Below are positions 16,308 to 25,991 of a DNA stretch of 64,000 bases, in pieces. Origin of the DNA: JAJCYL01 sp965206015 (GTDB lineage Bacteria; Bacteroidota; Bacteroidia; Cytophagales; Cyclobacteriaceae); assembly GCA_965206015.1 (NCBI GenBank), contig CBDBIW010000013.1, forward strand, positions 19,835 through 83,834, in the 5' to 3' direction. Below the pieces are notes generated by a model. The model worked only from the letters and a program-made list of their open reading frames with translations, did not search any database and had not been told where the DNA came from. The number at the start of each line of letters is the position of its first letter. The first letter of the stretch is position 1. The position numbers and the translations under genes were made by a program.

Positions 16308-18374
16308 ATGTCAATAAGATACCTACTTACCATTGTTTTTTTAGGATTGAATCTTGCAGGGTTTAGTCAAATTTTAGAACCTGCAAAATGGTCATACGAT
16401 GTTTCAAATACCAACGCTCAGGTTGGAGATGAGGTCGACCTCATTTTCTATACAAAAATCGATCAGGATTGGTACCTCTATTCAACTGATTTTGATCCGG
16501 AATTGGGCCCATTGGTCACTGAATTCACTTTCGACAGGAATGACAGCTATGAACTTGCCGGAGGCATTAAACCTATTGGCTCAAAGAAAAAATATGACGA
16601 AATATGGGAAGGAAATTATACCTACTTCAAAGAAAAAGCAGAGTTCAGGCAAACTATTAAAGTATTAAAAGAAGATTATACGATTTCCGGTTCTTATATG
16701 TACCAGGTCTGTTCGGATATAGATGGAAAATGCATTCCATTTGAAGACGGATTTGCATTCGGGGTTACCACAAAAAATACTAAATCTGCTGGAAATTTAG
16801 GCTCCCTTAAAGCATTTGATAAGGCTCCAGGAAATGACATTCCCGATTTAGGGATTGAAATAATAGAAGATGCGCCAGCCGGGAATGGTAAAAGTTCCGG
16901 TTCATCTCTTTTGATGCAACGAGATGTCAACGACCCCTACCCGCTTTTTGGTTTTATGATCGTGGCTTTCCTTGCTGGTTTAGCTGCATTGTTGACCCCA
17001 TGTGTTTTTCCCATGATTCCAATGACCGTCAGTTTTTTCACGGGGCAGAAAGGCGGAAAGGGTAAAGCATTCTTTTATGGTTTTAGCATTGTATTGATAT
17101 ACACTCTGGCCGGATCTGTTCTTGCCCCCTTTATGGGTCCCGAAATTGCCAATGACCTGGCTACTGACTGGCTACCCAACATCATCTTTTTCCTCGTTTT
17201 TGTAGTTTTTGCCCTGTCCTTTTTTGGGCTTTTTGAAATAACACTACCCCGTCAATTCGTCAATAGCATGGATCGCAAATCTGATAAAGGCGGTTTGACC
17301 GGTGTATTCTTTATGGCTTTTACTTTGGTGCTTGTATCTTTCTCATGCACAGGACCAATTGTTGGCAGTATCCTTGTTGAATCGGCCGGAGGGCTGATCT
17401 TGAAACCTATCTTAGGAATGACCGCTTTTGCTTTAGCATTTGCAATTCCCTTCACTTTATTCGCAATATTTCCAGGATGGTTAAACTCATTGCCAAGATC
17501 GGGTGGATGGTTAAATTCAGTCAAAGTTGTCCTTGGTTTCTTGGAACTGGCTTTAGCTTTTAAGTTCTTGAGTGTTGCTGACCAGGCTTATCATTGGGGA
17601 ATACTAGATCGAGAAGTCTACCTCTCCATTTGGATTGTCATATTTACCCTTATGGGATTCTATTTATTAGGAAAAATCCGTTTGCCCCACGACGACGAGA
17701 TGCCAGTAATTGGGGTGCCCAGGTTGATAATGGCTATTGTCACCTTTACTTTCGTGGTATACCTGATTCCGGGAATGTTTGGAGCCCCGTTGAAATCGCT
17801 GGCTGGTTACCTACCTCCATTAGCTACTCATGATTTTAACGTTCAAAATGCAGGTACCACGTATTTCTCCGAAGAGGAACTATGTGACACCCCTCTATAT
17901 ACCGACTTCCTCCATTTTCCACACGGGATACAAGGCTATTTTGACTATCAACAAGCAATTGATTGTGCGAGGGAACAGAATAAACCACTTTTCATTGACT
18001 TTACAGGGCATGGCTGTGTGAATTGCCGCGAAATGGAAGCCCGCGTCTGGTCGAAGCCTGAAGTATTAAAAAGGCTCAAAAATGATTTTGTCATGGTAGC
18101 TCTCTATGTCGATGAGAAGACCTCATTACCTGAAAGCCAATGGCATAAGTCTGTATATGATGGTAAGACTAAAAAAACGATTGGCAAACAAAATGCTGAT
18201 TTCCAAATAACTCGGTTTAATAACAATGCTCAGCCTTTTTACGTGATCTTAGATCAAAATGAAAATTTGTTGGTAGTGCCAAGTGCCTATAATCTCAATG
18301 CAACTGAGTATGTCAAATTTTTAGATACGGCTCTTGAAAAGCACCGGAATCAAATGGTCACGGTGGCTAAGTAA
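16308..18374 (+). CDS. DsbD-family thiol:disulfide interchange protein
   Basis: A 688-residue membrane protein that carries reducing power from cytosolic thioredoxin to the periplasm. It has a signal peptide (1-20) and an N-terminal periplasmic immunoglobulin-like domain with CSDIDGKC. The central membrane domain spans about residues 210-500, with the paired Cys motifs CVFPMIPMTVSFF and SFSCTGPIVGS. The C-terminal thioredoxin-like domain holds the active site GCVNCRE (Cys570 and Cys573). All three redox modules are present. Its stop overlaps the last bases of a decayed permease gene on the other strand. Confidence 0.93.
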   Translation: MSIRYLLTIVFLGLNLAGFSQILEPAKWSYDVSNTNAQVGDEVDLIFYTKIDQDWYLYSTDFDPELGPLVTEFTFDRNDSYELAGGIKPIGSKKKYDEIWEGNYTYFKEKAEFRQTIKVLKEDYTISGSYMYQVCSDIDGKCIPFEDGFAFGVTTKNTKSAGNLGSLKAFDKAPGNDIPDLGIEIIEDAPAGNGKSSGSSLLMQRDVNDPYPLFGFMIVAFLAGLAALLTPCVFPMIPMTVSFFTGQKGGKGKAFFYGFSIVLIYTLAGSVLAPFMGPEIANDLATDWLPNIIFFLVFVVFALSFFGLFEITLPRQFVNSMDRKSDKGGLTGVFFMAFTLVLVSFSCTGPIVGSILVESAGGLILKPILGMTAFALAFAIPFTLFAIFPGWLNSLPRSGGWLNSVKVVLGFLELALAFKFLSVADQAYHWGILDREVYLSIWIVIFTLMGFYLLGKIRLPHDDEMPVIGVPRLIMAIVTFTFVVYLIPGMFGAPLKSLAGYLPPLATHDFNVQNAGTTYFSEEELCDTPLYTDFLHFPHGIQGYFDYQQAIDCAREQNKPLFIDFTGHGCVNCREMEARVWSKPEVLKRLKNDFVMVALYVDEKTSLPESQWHKSVYDGKTKKTIGKQNADFQITRFNNNAQPFYVILDQNENLLVVPSAYNLNATEYVKFLDTALEKHRNQMVTVAK

Positions 18375-18792
18375 CCATGCGAGGATTGAATTTGGCGTCC
18401 AGCCAATCGGCCTGTGATGTGAAGGCTCAAAATGGTCAGGAATATCATTACGCCTGGGAATAAAGCAACCCGCCAAGCAGCGTTGCTATTTTTAAAGCCA
18501 GAAAGGAAATTTCCCCAACCAAGGCTATCTGCTGGCAATCCCACTTAGTGTCATTAGGATTAACAATGCTGGAAGTGTGACTAACAAAGTACTCCCAGGG
18601 AGCTCTTAATATTTTAGGTGATACCAACTCACAGTCAATTATAGACCTTCCAGGATCCAAAGTTATTAGTGCCTTAAACCAGCTGTGGAACTGGTTATCC
18701 AATCCGTGCCAAAGAATAGCCGGAATTATAAAAATTAGTCGTCTGAATATGTATTTCACAAATACGTCTGTTAATATAAGACGCTCTTGCAA
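18367..18792 (-). pseudogene. Collapsed OppB/OppC-type ABC permease
   Basis: The upstream part reads as an OppB-type N-terminus (VKYIFRRLIFIIPAI, ALITLDPGRSIIDCELVS). After about 18560, in another frame, it reads as the C-terminus of an OppC-type permease (GLPADSLGWGNFLSGF, AWRVALFPGVMIFLTILSL, then in a third frame DWLDAKFNPRMVT and a stop at 18367). A deletion between the two permease halves plus at least two frameshifts best explains it. Peptide or nickel transport is the role of the family; the remnant cannot function. Confidence 0.7.
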
Positions 18793-18833
18793 AAGATTGC
18801 TATAATCATTACCCCAGAATCTCTGCTTAGATA

Positions 18834-19094
18834 TTAAAGAGCAATAAGTCCCTCTATACGATGTGTTTGATTGTAAATCTCAATAATCTCATCGCTTGAC
18901 GGCATCATTAGTTTTGCTGTGACACTCACATATTTCCCTTCTCTTGAAGGCTTTGAAGTGATGTCTCCTTCAGGCAAAAGTTCTATAACTTTATTCTCCT
19001 TCCCCGAAGGAACAATGAATTTAAACATGTAAATGGTTGGAAAAGAATGCTCTTCTTCCAGTTTTCTTTTGAAGGCAGGAATTGAAACACTCAT
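18834..19094 (-). CDS. DUF493 (YbeD-like) protein
   Basis: An 86-residue protein of the DUF493/YbeD family, a small ACT-like alpha/beta fold. The hallmark is FPTIYMFKFIVPSGKEN followed by SREGKYVSVTAKLMMPSSDE. Function in the family is not settled; a regulatory role is assumed. It is the last gene of the coaX-to-PpiD operon, 15 bases after the isomerase gene. Confidence 0.88.
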   Translation of the reverse strand: MSVSIPAFKRKLEEEHSFPTIYMFKFIVPSGKENKVIELLPEGDITSKPSREGKYVSVTAKLMMPSSDEIIEIYNQTHRIEGLIAL

Positions 19095-19109
19095 AACATT
19101 ACTTGCAAT

Positions 19110-21218
19110 TTAGAAGAATCTATACCTCTCATCTTCAATATCCGCAAATTCTTTCATGGCTTGAGTGATTGCAAAACTAATTTGTGAGAATCGGTTTTGA
19201 GCCAGCTGGGTTTGGTAAGTAGTATAATCATCCATTGCAGCCGGTTCATTTATACTTTCGATCTCAACCAATAAAACTCCATTATCAGTGGCAAAAGGTT
19301 CTGACCGATCGCCTCCTGACATGGCAAAAATCTTACCCACTGCCTCTGGAGAGAGACCAACACCAGTTAAGGCATTGCTGCTTAATTTAAGGTCAGACAT
19401 TGAATTCACTTTGGCATCGGTGCCATAAGAAGCTGCAATGTCATCCAGCGAACCACTAAGGCCATTAAGTTTTTTAGAAATTTGAGTGGTCTTAACCTCA
19501 TCTCTTACTTTTCTGGCTACTTCGGTTTCAACTGCTGATAATAACGCAGTGCCCCTGGGTTGTAATCTCGTCATCACAGCGATGATATACTGATCATCCA
19601 ATTCAAAGACATCGGAAATGAATCCGACTTTAGCCGTGTTGTACAACCAGGTAACAATTCCTCTTGCATTTGCTAACGAACTTAATCTTCTGTCATTCTT
19701 TAAAACTTTTGCGGAATTAATGACATTCAAGTCTTTTACTTTTGCATTTTCTCTAAAGACATCCCAATTTTCCGAATCCGACTTGAATAAACTGGCCTCT
19801 CTGAAAACAATATTTCTTGTATCATCACTTGGAGTAATTTCTCTCTCAATTGAGGCAACCTTATAGGATATATTAGTTTTGAGACCAGTGACATCAATTA
19901 TATGATATCCAAAATCTGTTTCAACCAATTTATTAATCAGACCGGTACGCGTTGCTGCAAATACTGCTTTTTCAAATGGTTCAACCATTCCTCCCTCAGT
20001 AAACCAGCCTAAATCACCACCCCTCGTAGCAGTACCGTCAGTTCCATGAATTCTGGCCATCTCCGCAAAATTTGCACCATTCCTTAATTGGGTCAGTACA
20101 TCATTTGCTCTTTTTCTGGCATCTGCTTTGGCTGCCGCAGTTTCGTCATCAGCTACAATTAAAATGTGACTCGCTTTTGCTGAATACTGGTCGGCCGATT
20201 CAATGGTTGACAGCTTGTAGATAACATATTTGTTATTGAAAAATTCTGGACCTAATACATCTCCAGGTTCAAGGTCAGTCAAATTGTCTTGTACGGGGCT
20301 GGGTAACAAATCAGTTGTATAACTCAAATAAGGTGAAGGCCCGTCACTGTTCGCTCTGGCAAATAACGAGTCATTTTGAGAATTTTCAAGATCCGTTTTT
20401 AATTCTTCCATTTCAGCCTGGATATCCATAGTATCTTCCTTAGATGCTTTTATCGGAAAAGCTACATAGGAAAGACTTCTATACTCTTCTTCCTGATATC
20501 GATCTTCATTGGTATCAATATAATCCTCCAACATAGCGTCAGTGACACTAATGGTAGAATCACGAATCGAAGTGAATGGTACGTATAGGTATTTGACTGA
20601 AGCAGTTTTGGATGAATTCAAATACTGCTGCTCAGCTTCAGCAACCGTTACATAATTTGTTTTAAGAAATAAATTTTCAAATTTGGTCATTCTCCGACCT
20701 GGAGCCATACTCTTCTCAAAGGAGAACCATGCGGCTTGGGCTTCTGGCGGCTGGTTTGATAAACCTTTTAAAAATTCAATGACCAGCTGTCTGTCAAACT
20801 GCCCAGTCTCCTGGTTCACAAAAGAACGTTGCAAGGCTGGGTCAACATTTTTTCCCTGGGTCATATCCCATATTTCGTCATCGGTAACTTCAATACCTAA
20901 TTCTTCAAAATAAAAATGGAATGCTTTTTCGTTGATAAGGGCGTTCCATGCTTGTTGCCTGATATTGAACATGGCATCTCCAGTCGGAGACTGTCCCGAA
21001 TTGATTGAATAATCCCGCGCCATTTCATCAATCTTGCTTTGATATTCTTGTAACGAAATTGTTTTTCCGGCAATCTCCCCAACGTCATTGGTGTTACCTC
21101 CTAAAATACTGGAGTTAGGGCCCAGTAAGTCGCCAGCTATAAAAGCCAAAATCGAAGCTGCAATCGCAAATACAACGATCTTGCCCATCTTATTCCTCAG
21201 AGTATTAATCAATGCCAT
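19110..21218 (-). CDS. PpiD/SurA-type peptidyl-prolyl isomerase
   Basis: A 702-residue periplasmic folding factor anchored by one N-terminal membrane helix (about residues 13-31, IVVFAIAASILAFIAGDLL). A SurA-N-like chaperone domain follows. The parvulin domain sits at about 340-440 (ASHILIVADDETAA, RGGDLGWFTEGGMVEPFEKA, TDFGYHIIDV), with a long C-terminal segment after it. The layout is that of PpiD, which helps outer-membrane and secreted proteins fold as they leave SecYEG. Neighbours include lptC and an outer-membrane protein gene, in keeping with envelope assembly. Confidence 0.93.
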   Translation of the reverse strand: MALINTLRNKMGKIVVFAIAASILAFIAGDLLGPNSSILGGNTNDVGEIAGKTISLQEYQSKIDEMARDYSINSGQSPTGDAMFNIRQQAWNALINEKAFHFYFEELGIEVTDDEIWDMTQGKNVDPALQRSFVNQETGQFDRQLVIEFLKGLSNQPPEAQAAWFSFEKSMAPGRRMTKFENLFLKTNYVTVAEAEQQYLNSSKTASVKYLYVPFTSIRDSTISVTDAMLEDYIDTNEDRYQEEEYRSLSYVAFPIKASKEDTMDIQAEMEELKTDLENSQNDSLFARANSDGPSPYLSYTTDLLPSPVQDNLTDLEPGDVLGPEFFNNKYVIYKLSTIESADQYSAKASHILIVADDETAAAKADARKRANDVLTQLRNGANFAEMARIHGTDGTATRGGDLGWFTEGGMVEPFEKAVFAATRTGLINKLVETDFGYHIIDVTGLKTNISYKVASIEREITPSDDTRNIVFREASLFKSDSENWDVFRENAKVKDLNVINSAKVLKNDRRLSSLANARGIVTWLYNTAKVGFISDVFELDDQYIIAVMTRLQPRGTALLSAVETEVARKVRDEVKTTQISKKLNGLSGSLDDIAASYGTDAKVNSMSDLKLSSNALTGVGLSPEAVGKIFAMSGGDRSEPFATDNGVLLVEIESINEPAAMDDYTTYQTQLAQNRFSQISFAITQAMKEFADIEDERYRFF

Positions 21219-21291
21219 TTTTTAACTTTTAGGACCGCAAAATTAGTTAGATAATAGGTGAAAATCAAAATGTTACAAGGTATGGAAGATG

Positions 21292-22578
21292 TCAAATCTT
21301 CTCACTATCTTCTTCCATAATTGACATTTTCACTTTGTCAATTCTGGCATCCTGAACAGAATCTACTCTAAACACGTATCCGGGTATTTTTATTATATCA
21401 TCTACTTCCGGAATATTTTCATTGACTGATAAGATCAGACCTCCTAATGTGTCATAATCACCATCAGGAAGTTCCCAATTATACTTATCATTGAGATAAT
21501 CAATTTCATGCCGAGTGCTCAATATGTAGTTGAAGTCATCGATTTTGTCCTCAACAAGGTATTCATCATCGTGTTCATCTTGGATTTCCCCAAAAATCTC
21601 TTCAATAATATCTTCTATACTGACTATTCCAGATGTACCACCAAATTCGTCCACGACCAGTGCCAGGCTCTTATGATTACTGATAAACCGAATCATTAGT
21701 TCATTAGCAAGCATTGATTCCGGTACTATTGTTATCGGCTTCATAATCTCTTTGATTTGAGCAGGTTTTTTGAACATGGCAGAAGAATGACAATATCCGA
21801 TTACGTCATCTATAGATTCTTTATAGACAATCACCTTGCTGTGACCACTCGAGATAAATTCTTTTCTTAATTCCTCAATGTTTTCTTCAATGTCTACGGC
21901 AGTGATCTCCGTTCTTGGAATCATACATTCACGTACTCTGACTTTCTTAAATTCGAGTGCATTGCTGAAAATCTTTGTATCCACTTCACTCGTTTCATGA
22001 CTGGTCTTCACTTTTTGCAAATTCTGAATGAAATTGTTTAAATCGGTCATTCCCAAAACAGGCTGATATTCTTCATATTTAAGCCTGAATATGTATACCA
22101 TGATCAATTTTACCAATTGATTTAATAAGTAGGTAACCGGAAAAAGCAAATAGTAAAATATCGTTGTTGGAATTGCAAAGACCCGAAGAAGCCAATCGGG
22201 ATTAATCATAAATACACTTTTGGGGATAAATTCTGCAGTCACCAAAACAATTAGAGTAGATGTGAGTGTGGACAATATCAGTGAGAAAATTTCGCCATTA
22301 AAAGAAGCAGCAAGTCTCGATTCGAAAATAGGATCTAATATGCCAGCCATAAAAATACCATAGACCACCAGGGCTGTAGTATTTCCTATTAACATTGTTC
22401 CAATAAATTGAGATTGCCGTTTCACAAACGGGGATAAGAGTAATCCCGCTAACATGCCCTTTTGACGTAAAATTTCAATCCGCAGTTTATCTGCAGAAAT
22501 GAATGCTATTTCAATTCCTGAAAAAAAAGCAGATAGCACTAAGCAAATAACTATGATCAGCCAACTATCGGGGTCCAT
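21292..22578 (-). CDS. CNNM/CorC (HlyC) family protein, GldE-like layout
   Basis: A 428-residue protein with an N-terminal DUF21/CNNM membrane domain (about 1-190), a pair of CBS domains (about 205-330) and a C-terminal CorC_HlyC domain (about 345-425). The CBS part shows REVCMIPRTE-like RVRECMIPRTEITAVD. The family takes part in magnesium or cobalt homeostasis. The Bacteroidota member GldE, linked to gliding and T9SS lipoprotein GldD, has the same layout, so either function is possible. It lies 39 bases after the small membrane gene in the operon. Confidence 0.88.
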   Translation of the reverse strand: MDPDSWLIIVICLVLSAFFSGIEIAFISADKLRIEILRQKGMLAGLLLSPFVKRQSQFIGTMLIGNTTALVVYGIFMAGILDPIFESRLAASFNGEIFSLILSTLTSTLIVLVTAEFIPKSVFMINPDWLLRVFAIPTTIFYYLLFPVTYLLNQLVKLIMVYIFRLKYEEYQPVLGMTDLNNFIQNLQKVKTSHETSEVDTKIFSNALEFKKVRVRECMIPRTEITAVDIEENIEELRKEFISSGHSKVIVYKESIDDVIGYCHSSAMFKKPAQIKEIMKPITIVPESMLANELMIRFISNHKSLALVVDEFGGTSGIVSIEDIIEEIFGEIQDEHDDEYLVEDKIDDFNYILSTRHEIDYLNDKYNWELPDGDYDTLGGLILSVNENIPEVDDIIKIPGYVFRVDSVQDARIDKVKMSIMEEDSEKI

Positions 22579-22617
22579 CAGGTGGGGTTACTTGGATTCT
22601 GGAGATTCTTGCTGGTA

Positions 22618-22779
22618 TCAGTTTGTTTTTTTCTTCCTTAATCTATATAAAAGTAATAGACTTATGCTAATCATAAAAATCCAATATGAGTATGCTATAC
22701 CTATAATCATACTCTGATGAATTCCAATAAGTGTAAAACCAACTGCGAGGATAAATATTATGACATCAGTTAATTTCAT
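22618..22779 (-). CDS. 53-residue two-helix membrane protein
   Basis: An ATG whose A overlaps the last base of the lptC stop (TAATG) opens a 53-codon frame: MKLTDVIIFILAVGFTLIGI, then HQSMIIGIAYSYWIFMISIS, then a basic tail RLRKKKTN. Two hydrophobic helices (about 5-22 and 25-44) and the one-base overlap with lptC make it very likely a real, translationally coupled gene. No family is recognised. Its position between lptC and CNNM/CorC suggests an envelope role. Confidence 0.75.
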   Translation of the reverse strand: MKLTDVIIFILAVGFTLIGIHQSMIIGIAYSYWIFMISISLLLLYRLRKKKTN

Positions 22780-23312
22780 TACAGTCGGTCATTTATTATA
22801 AGCGTACCGATTGGTTTCATAATCTGATAATTGTCAAAGTCTTGATTGGCAATCAGTCCTTCACCTGTATGCACTTCCCCTTCACTATTAATAGTAACAA
22901 ATTTGTCTGTAAAAACCTTTTCCTCACCGGGGCTCCAGTACAACTCCTCTGTATTTAACATATCACCACTTTCAAGGTTAATAACTACTACATTTCCTTC
23001 ACCCTTATAGTGTTTGTCTGCATCAATGAAATAAGCCCTATCAGACTTGAATGTTGAAGTTATATTCCCTTCCTTATCAAAAAACTCAAGGTAAACTCCC
23101 AATGGATATTCTTTATCTCCATTTGAAAAGTTAAGCTGTTTAGGGGCTTTAATTCTAATCTTGACCAGGGCCGAATCGCTAAATAAAGTCTCAACGCTGT
23201 CCATTTCTACTTGTGGGCCATCATAGGTGGGATGTTCGGGTATCTCTTTATTATCCTGCCCACAACAGTAGAGTAAGATTGATAGGGCTAAATATGTTAT
23301 TCGCTGGTGCAT
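22779..23312 (-). CDS. lptC: LPS export protein LptC
   Basis: A 177-residue protein, taking the ATG at 23312 (MHQRITYLALSILLYCCGQD), which gives a lipoprotein-like signal. The frame is open to 23348, 12 codons further. The LptC fold follows: ALVKIRIKAPKQLNF, YLEFFDKEGNITSTFKSD, GEGNVVVINLESGDMLNTEE, LYWSPGEEKVFTDKFVTI. LptC hands lipopolysaccharide from LptBFG to LptA in the periplasm. A Cys-Cys at residues 16-17 suggests lipid anchoring instead of the usual helix, as in other Bacteroidota. It lies between the TPR gene and the small membrane gene in one operon. Confidence 0.88.
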   Translation of the reverse strand: MHQRITYLALSILLYCCGQDNKEIPEHPTYDGPQVEMDSVETLFSDSALVKIRIKAPKQLNFSNGDKEYPLGVYLEFFDKEGNITSTFKSDRAYFIDADKHYKGEGNVVVINLESGDMLNTEELYWSPGEEKVFTDKFVTINSEGEVHTGEGLIANQDFDNYQIMKPIGTLIINDRL

Positions 23313-23352
23313 AAAATATAATGACAGTAGCTGCAAACGGCCTATCAATTTG

Positions 23353-24666
23353 CTAATTGGATGGTCTACGGTCCAAATGTACAGTTTCTTTAACCCAGCA
23401 ACCTACAATCATTGAATCACCAACTTCCTTGCCTTCATTAAATATATCTTCCATAGATGGGAATTGTGCTTTGGCATTAGCCATTCCTGCGTAATCGCCA
23501 GCCTTACTATACATTTCATATGCTGCAATGAATATTGCTCTGTCTTGAATACGACTCACACCCTCCTTGCATCCATCATAACTATTCATATAAAGATTTC
23601 CTACTAAGGCATAAGCATTTCTCAAACTTGGATCTGCTTTTACTGCACGATAAGCGTTAGTTCGAGATTGCTCTTTACTGTCTTTAGCCGCATATAATTT
23701 AGCTAAATCAAAATATATTTCAGCCTTTTTTTCTTTATCGTCTGCCAATCTGATTGCCTGATTATAATAATCAACCGCTTTAGCAATATTTCCTTCAATC
23801 TGACTCTTGGAAGCTATGAATTTCGCAAGGCCAAACGAAGCCTCTTTTCCATTAACTATTTCGGCAGCTTTCAGAGCCAAAGGGTTATCCGTGCATTTGC
23901 CAGTTAACATGAGTTTAAAGATTTTTTTTGCTAATTTACCGTCCTCTGGGTTTTGGTGCAGTTTTGGTCCAAAATTGTTCTCAACAAAGTTACAATCCAC
24001 AGTGACTGTTGCAGCGAGTACTTTATCTACATTGTCGCCAATTGCAGTGAGTCTTTCCTGATTTCCACCATTCTTTAATTTCCTCTCGATCAAATCTGTG
24101 ATGGTAGCATAGATATCCAAGACTTCAATATCACTGACTGATCCTCCGGTCATATTAAACCTTCGTATCACATCAATATATGCAATAAGGTTATTATCGA
24201 ATATATCTACCCCGTTTAGTTCAAAAGCCCTGTCAAATAACAATTTCAGTTCTGCATACTTCTCTTTAGTCGATTTGTAATATTTATAAGCTGTATAGGC
24301 TTTCCTATTAAGAACTCCAGCTTCGTTGTTGAAATATTTTACCCGAAGATCATACATCTCCAATGCTCTTTCCTGATATTTAAGTTTGTTGCGCTCATCA
24401 ACTTCCTGACCAGCCAGTGCCTCATAAATTTTAGCCCCATTTATATAGATGGAGGGATTGAGGTTTGGAGCAACACCGATTAAGTACTCGAGTGGCTCAA
24501 CAGCCTCTGCAAACAATTCAGACTTTAAATTGTCTGTATATAGAACGTTTTGCTCCTCAGCAGTAAGTCTATCCTCAGGCCAATTCCATACATTCACAGG
24601 GTCACGTTGTGCCTGTATATTATTTGTAAAGACTATTGTGGTCAATAAGAATAGTAAGTTTTTCAT
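23353..24666 (-). CDS. Secreted TPR-repeat protein (paralogue of 29821-31125)
   Basis: A 437-residue exported protein: signal peptide (MKNLLFLLTTIVFTNNIQAQ), then helical repeats with TPR signatures near 290-375 (AVDYYNQAIRLADDKEKKAE, IYFDLAKLYAAK). Cysteines recur at fixed places (VTVDCNFVE, LTGKCTDNP, YDGCKEG, IVGCWVKET), suggesting disulfides. It is clearly homologous along its length to the protein at 29821-31125, including the C-terminal DRRPS/QRRPS ending. Function unknown. It lies between an outer-membrane protein gene and lptC, so an envelope role is likely. Confidence 0.85.
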   Translation of the reverse strand: MKNLLFLLTTIVFTNNIQAQRDPVNVWNWPEDRLTAEEQNVLYTDNLKSELFAEAVEPLEYLIGVAPNLNPSIYINGAKIYEALAGQEVDERNKLKYQERALEMYDLRVKYFNNEAGVLNRKAYTAYKYYKSTKEKYAELKLLFDRAFELNGVDIFDNNLIAYIDVIRRFNMTGGSVSDIEVLDIYATITDLIERKLKNGGNQERLTAIGDNVDKVLAATVTVDCNFVENNFGPKLHQNPEDGKLAKKIFKLMLTGKCTDNPLALKAAEIVNGKEASFGLAKFIASKSQIEGNIAKAVDYYNQAIRLADDKEKKAEIYFDLAKLYAAKDSKEQSRTNAYRAVKADPSLRNAYALVGNLYMNSYDGCKEGVSRIQDRAIFIAAYEMYSKAGDYAGMANAKAQFPSMEDIFNEGKEVGDSMIVGCWVKETVHLDRRPSN

Positions 24667-24677
24667 GGCAGTCACAT

Positions 24678-25991
24678 TTAGTCAAACCTTCTTCTAACGA
24701 ACCATCGATCATTAATGGTTACTCCAACGAGGGCTTTGACATAACGTTCACGAATAGGATTGTCATTAAGATTACCCCGTTGACCGACTTTGAATCCTAA
24801 ATCAAAACTGGATCCCTGGCCGACAGGGAATGATAGGCCAAAATTTATGCCAAGATCATTAACTCTCGAATCAGCCACCAGATATGGCGACTCTTCGTAT
24901 GTAAATCCAAGGCGATATGAAACTCTTTCAAAATAAGTATCGATACTGCTTATATTGGGAATCCACTCTGCACCTAATGCAACCTTTACCGCATCTCTGA
25001 ATCCATCAGATGTCCCGTCAAATTCACGGGCACTGCTCCAGGTTTGATAGTTGACATCGAGACCTACCACCAATTTCAACAATTTTTCATAGGCAAATCC
25101 AAAACCAAACCTATTGGGCAGTCTGTAACTACCTGGCTCATCTACCAAAGTCGAATCTGTTCCATTTACCAATGAATTCTCTAAGTTCCTTCTCGCAAAA
25201 AATGTAGTAGTTGTTCCACTAATATTTGTTTGTGGGTTAAAAGTCATTCCGATATTGACACGGGTGTTCTCATTCATCTCATACCTGTAATGCAACCCAA
25301 ATCCTACCGTTACATCACCAAAGGTATTTTGACGAGTAAATTGCGTACTGTAGTTAGAAAAGAATAATGTATCAACATTTTGCTCCTGCAAATCCAAAAA
25401 ATCTTCTCTGCTAAAGCCAACAAAGCTACTTGAGATATCATCTATACTACCGAAGATGTAGCTACCTGCCAATCCAACAGAAAGTCCTTTGGCAATAACA
25501 ATGCCATGAGCAAAATAGGCCTGCACTAATCCCCCATTTCCTTCAAATCTCCTAGTGATAGGAATAGGAGTATTCTCGACCTGGCCTCCAAGAATAACAT
25601 TGTAGTTCACATTGGTAAGAGGCATCAAACCAATACTCATCGTCCACCTGTCACTTATTACAGGAAAGGCAAAAACCAGGTTATTCAGTAGTGCACCTCC
25701 ATTAGTTTGAGATTCGGCATCACTAGAAATCCCTCGATAATCAACGGCAAGTCCCATCTGAAAGGTGGACAATTTATTATATGTGAGTAGTGCCGGGTTC
25801 TTATTGTTAATATGAAAACGAGTTGGACTGGCAATCCCCACTTCGGCCATACCAAATTGATTAGCCAGTGTTAAGCTTTGGAAATCACCAATACCATTTA
25901 TGCTGTATGGAGACTGACCTACTTGAGCTGATACTGGAATAACCACCCATAATGTGGCAATTAATAAAAATAACTTACTCCTATTCTTCAT
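24678..25991 (-). CDS. Outer-membrane beta-barrel protein
   Basis: A 437-residue protein with a signal peptide (residues 1-22, ending PVSA) and a barrel-like alternation of hydrophobic residues and turns. The N-terminal region GQSPYSINGIGDFQSLTLAN and LTYNKLSTFQMGLAVDYRG resembles the FadL/PorV-type outer-membrane group, and the C-terminus ends in DRWFVRRRFD. Specific function unknown. Its start overlaps coaX by 11 bases, and the stop is 11 bases before the TPR gene. Confidence 0.8.
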   Translation of the reverse strand: MKNRSKLFLLIATLWVVIPVSAQVGQSPYSINGIGDFQSLTLANQFGMAEVGIASPTRFHINNKNPALLTYNKLSTFQMGLAVDYRGISSDAESQTNGGALLNNLVFAFPVISDRWTMSIGLMPLTNVNYNVILGGQVENTPIPITRRFEGNGGLVQAYFAHGIVIAKGLSVGLAGSYIFGSIDDISSSFVGFSREDFLDLQEQNVDTLFFSNYSTQFTRQNTFGDVTVGFGLHYRYEMNENTRVNIGMTFNPQTNISGTTTTFFARRNLENSLVNGTDSTLVDEPGSYRLPNRFGFGFAYEKLLKLVVGLDVNYQTWSSAREFDGTSDGFRDAVKVALGAEWIPNISSIDTYFERVSYRLGFTYEESPYLVADSRVNDLGINFGLSFPVGQGSSFDLGFKVGQRGNLNDNPIRERYVKALVGVTINDRWFVRRRFD

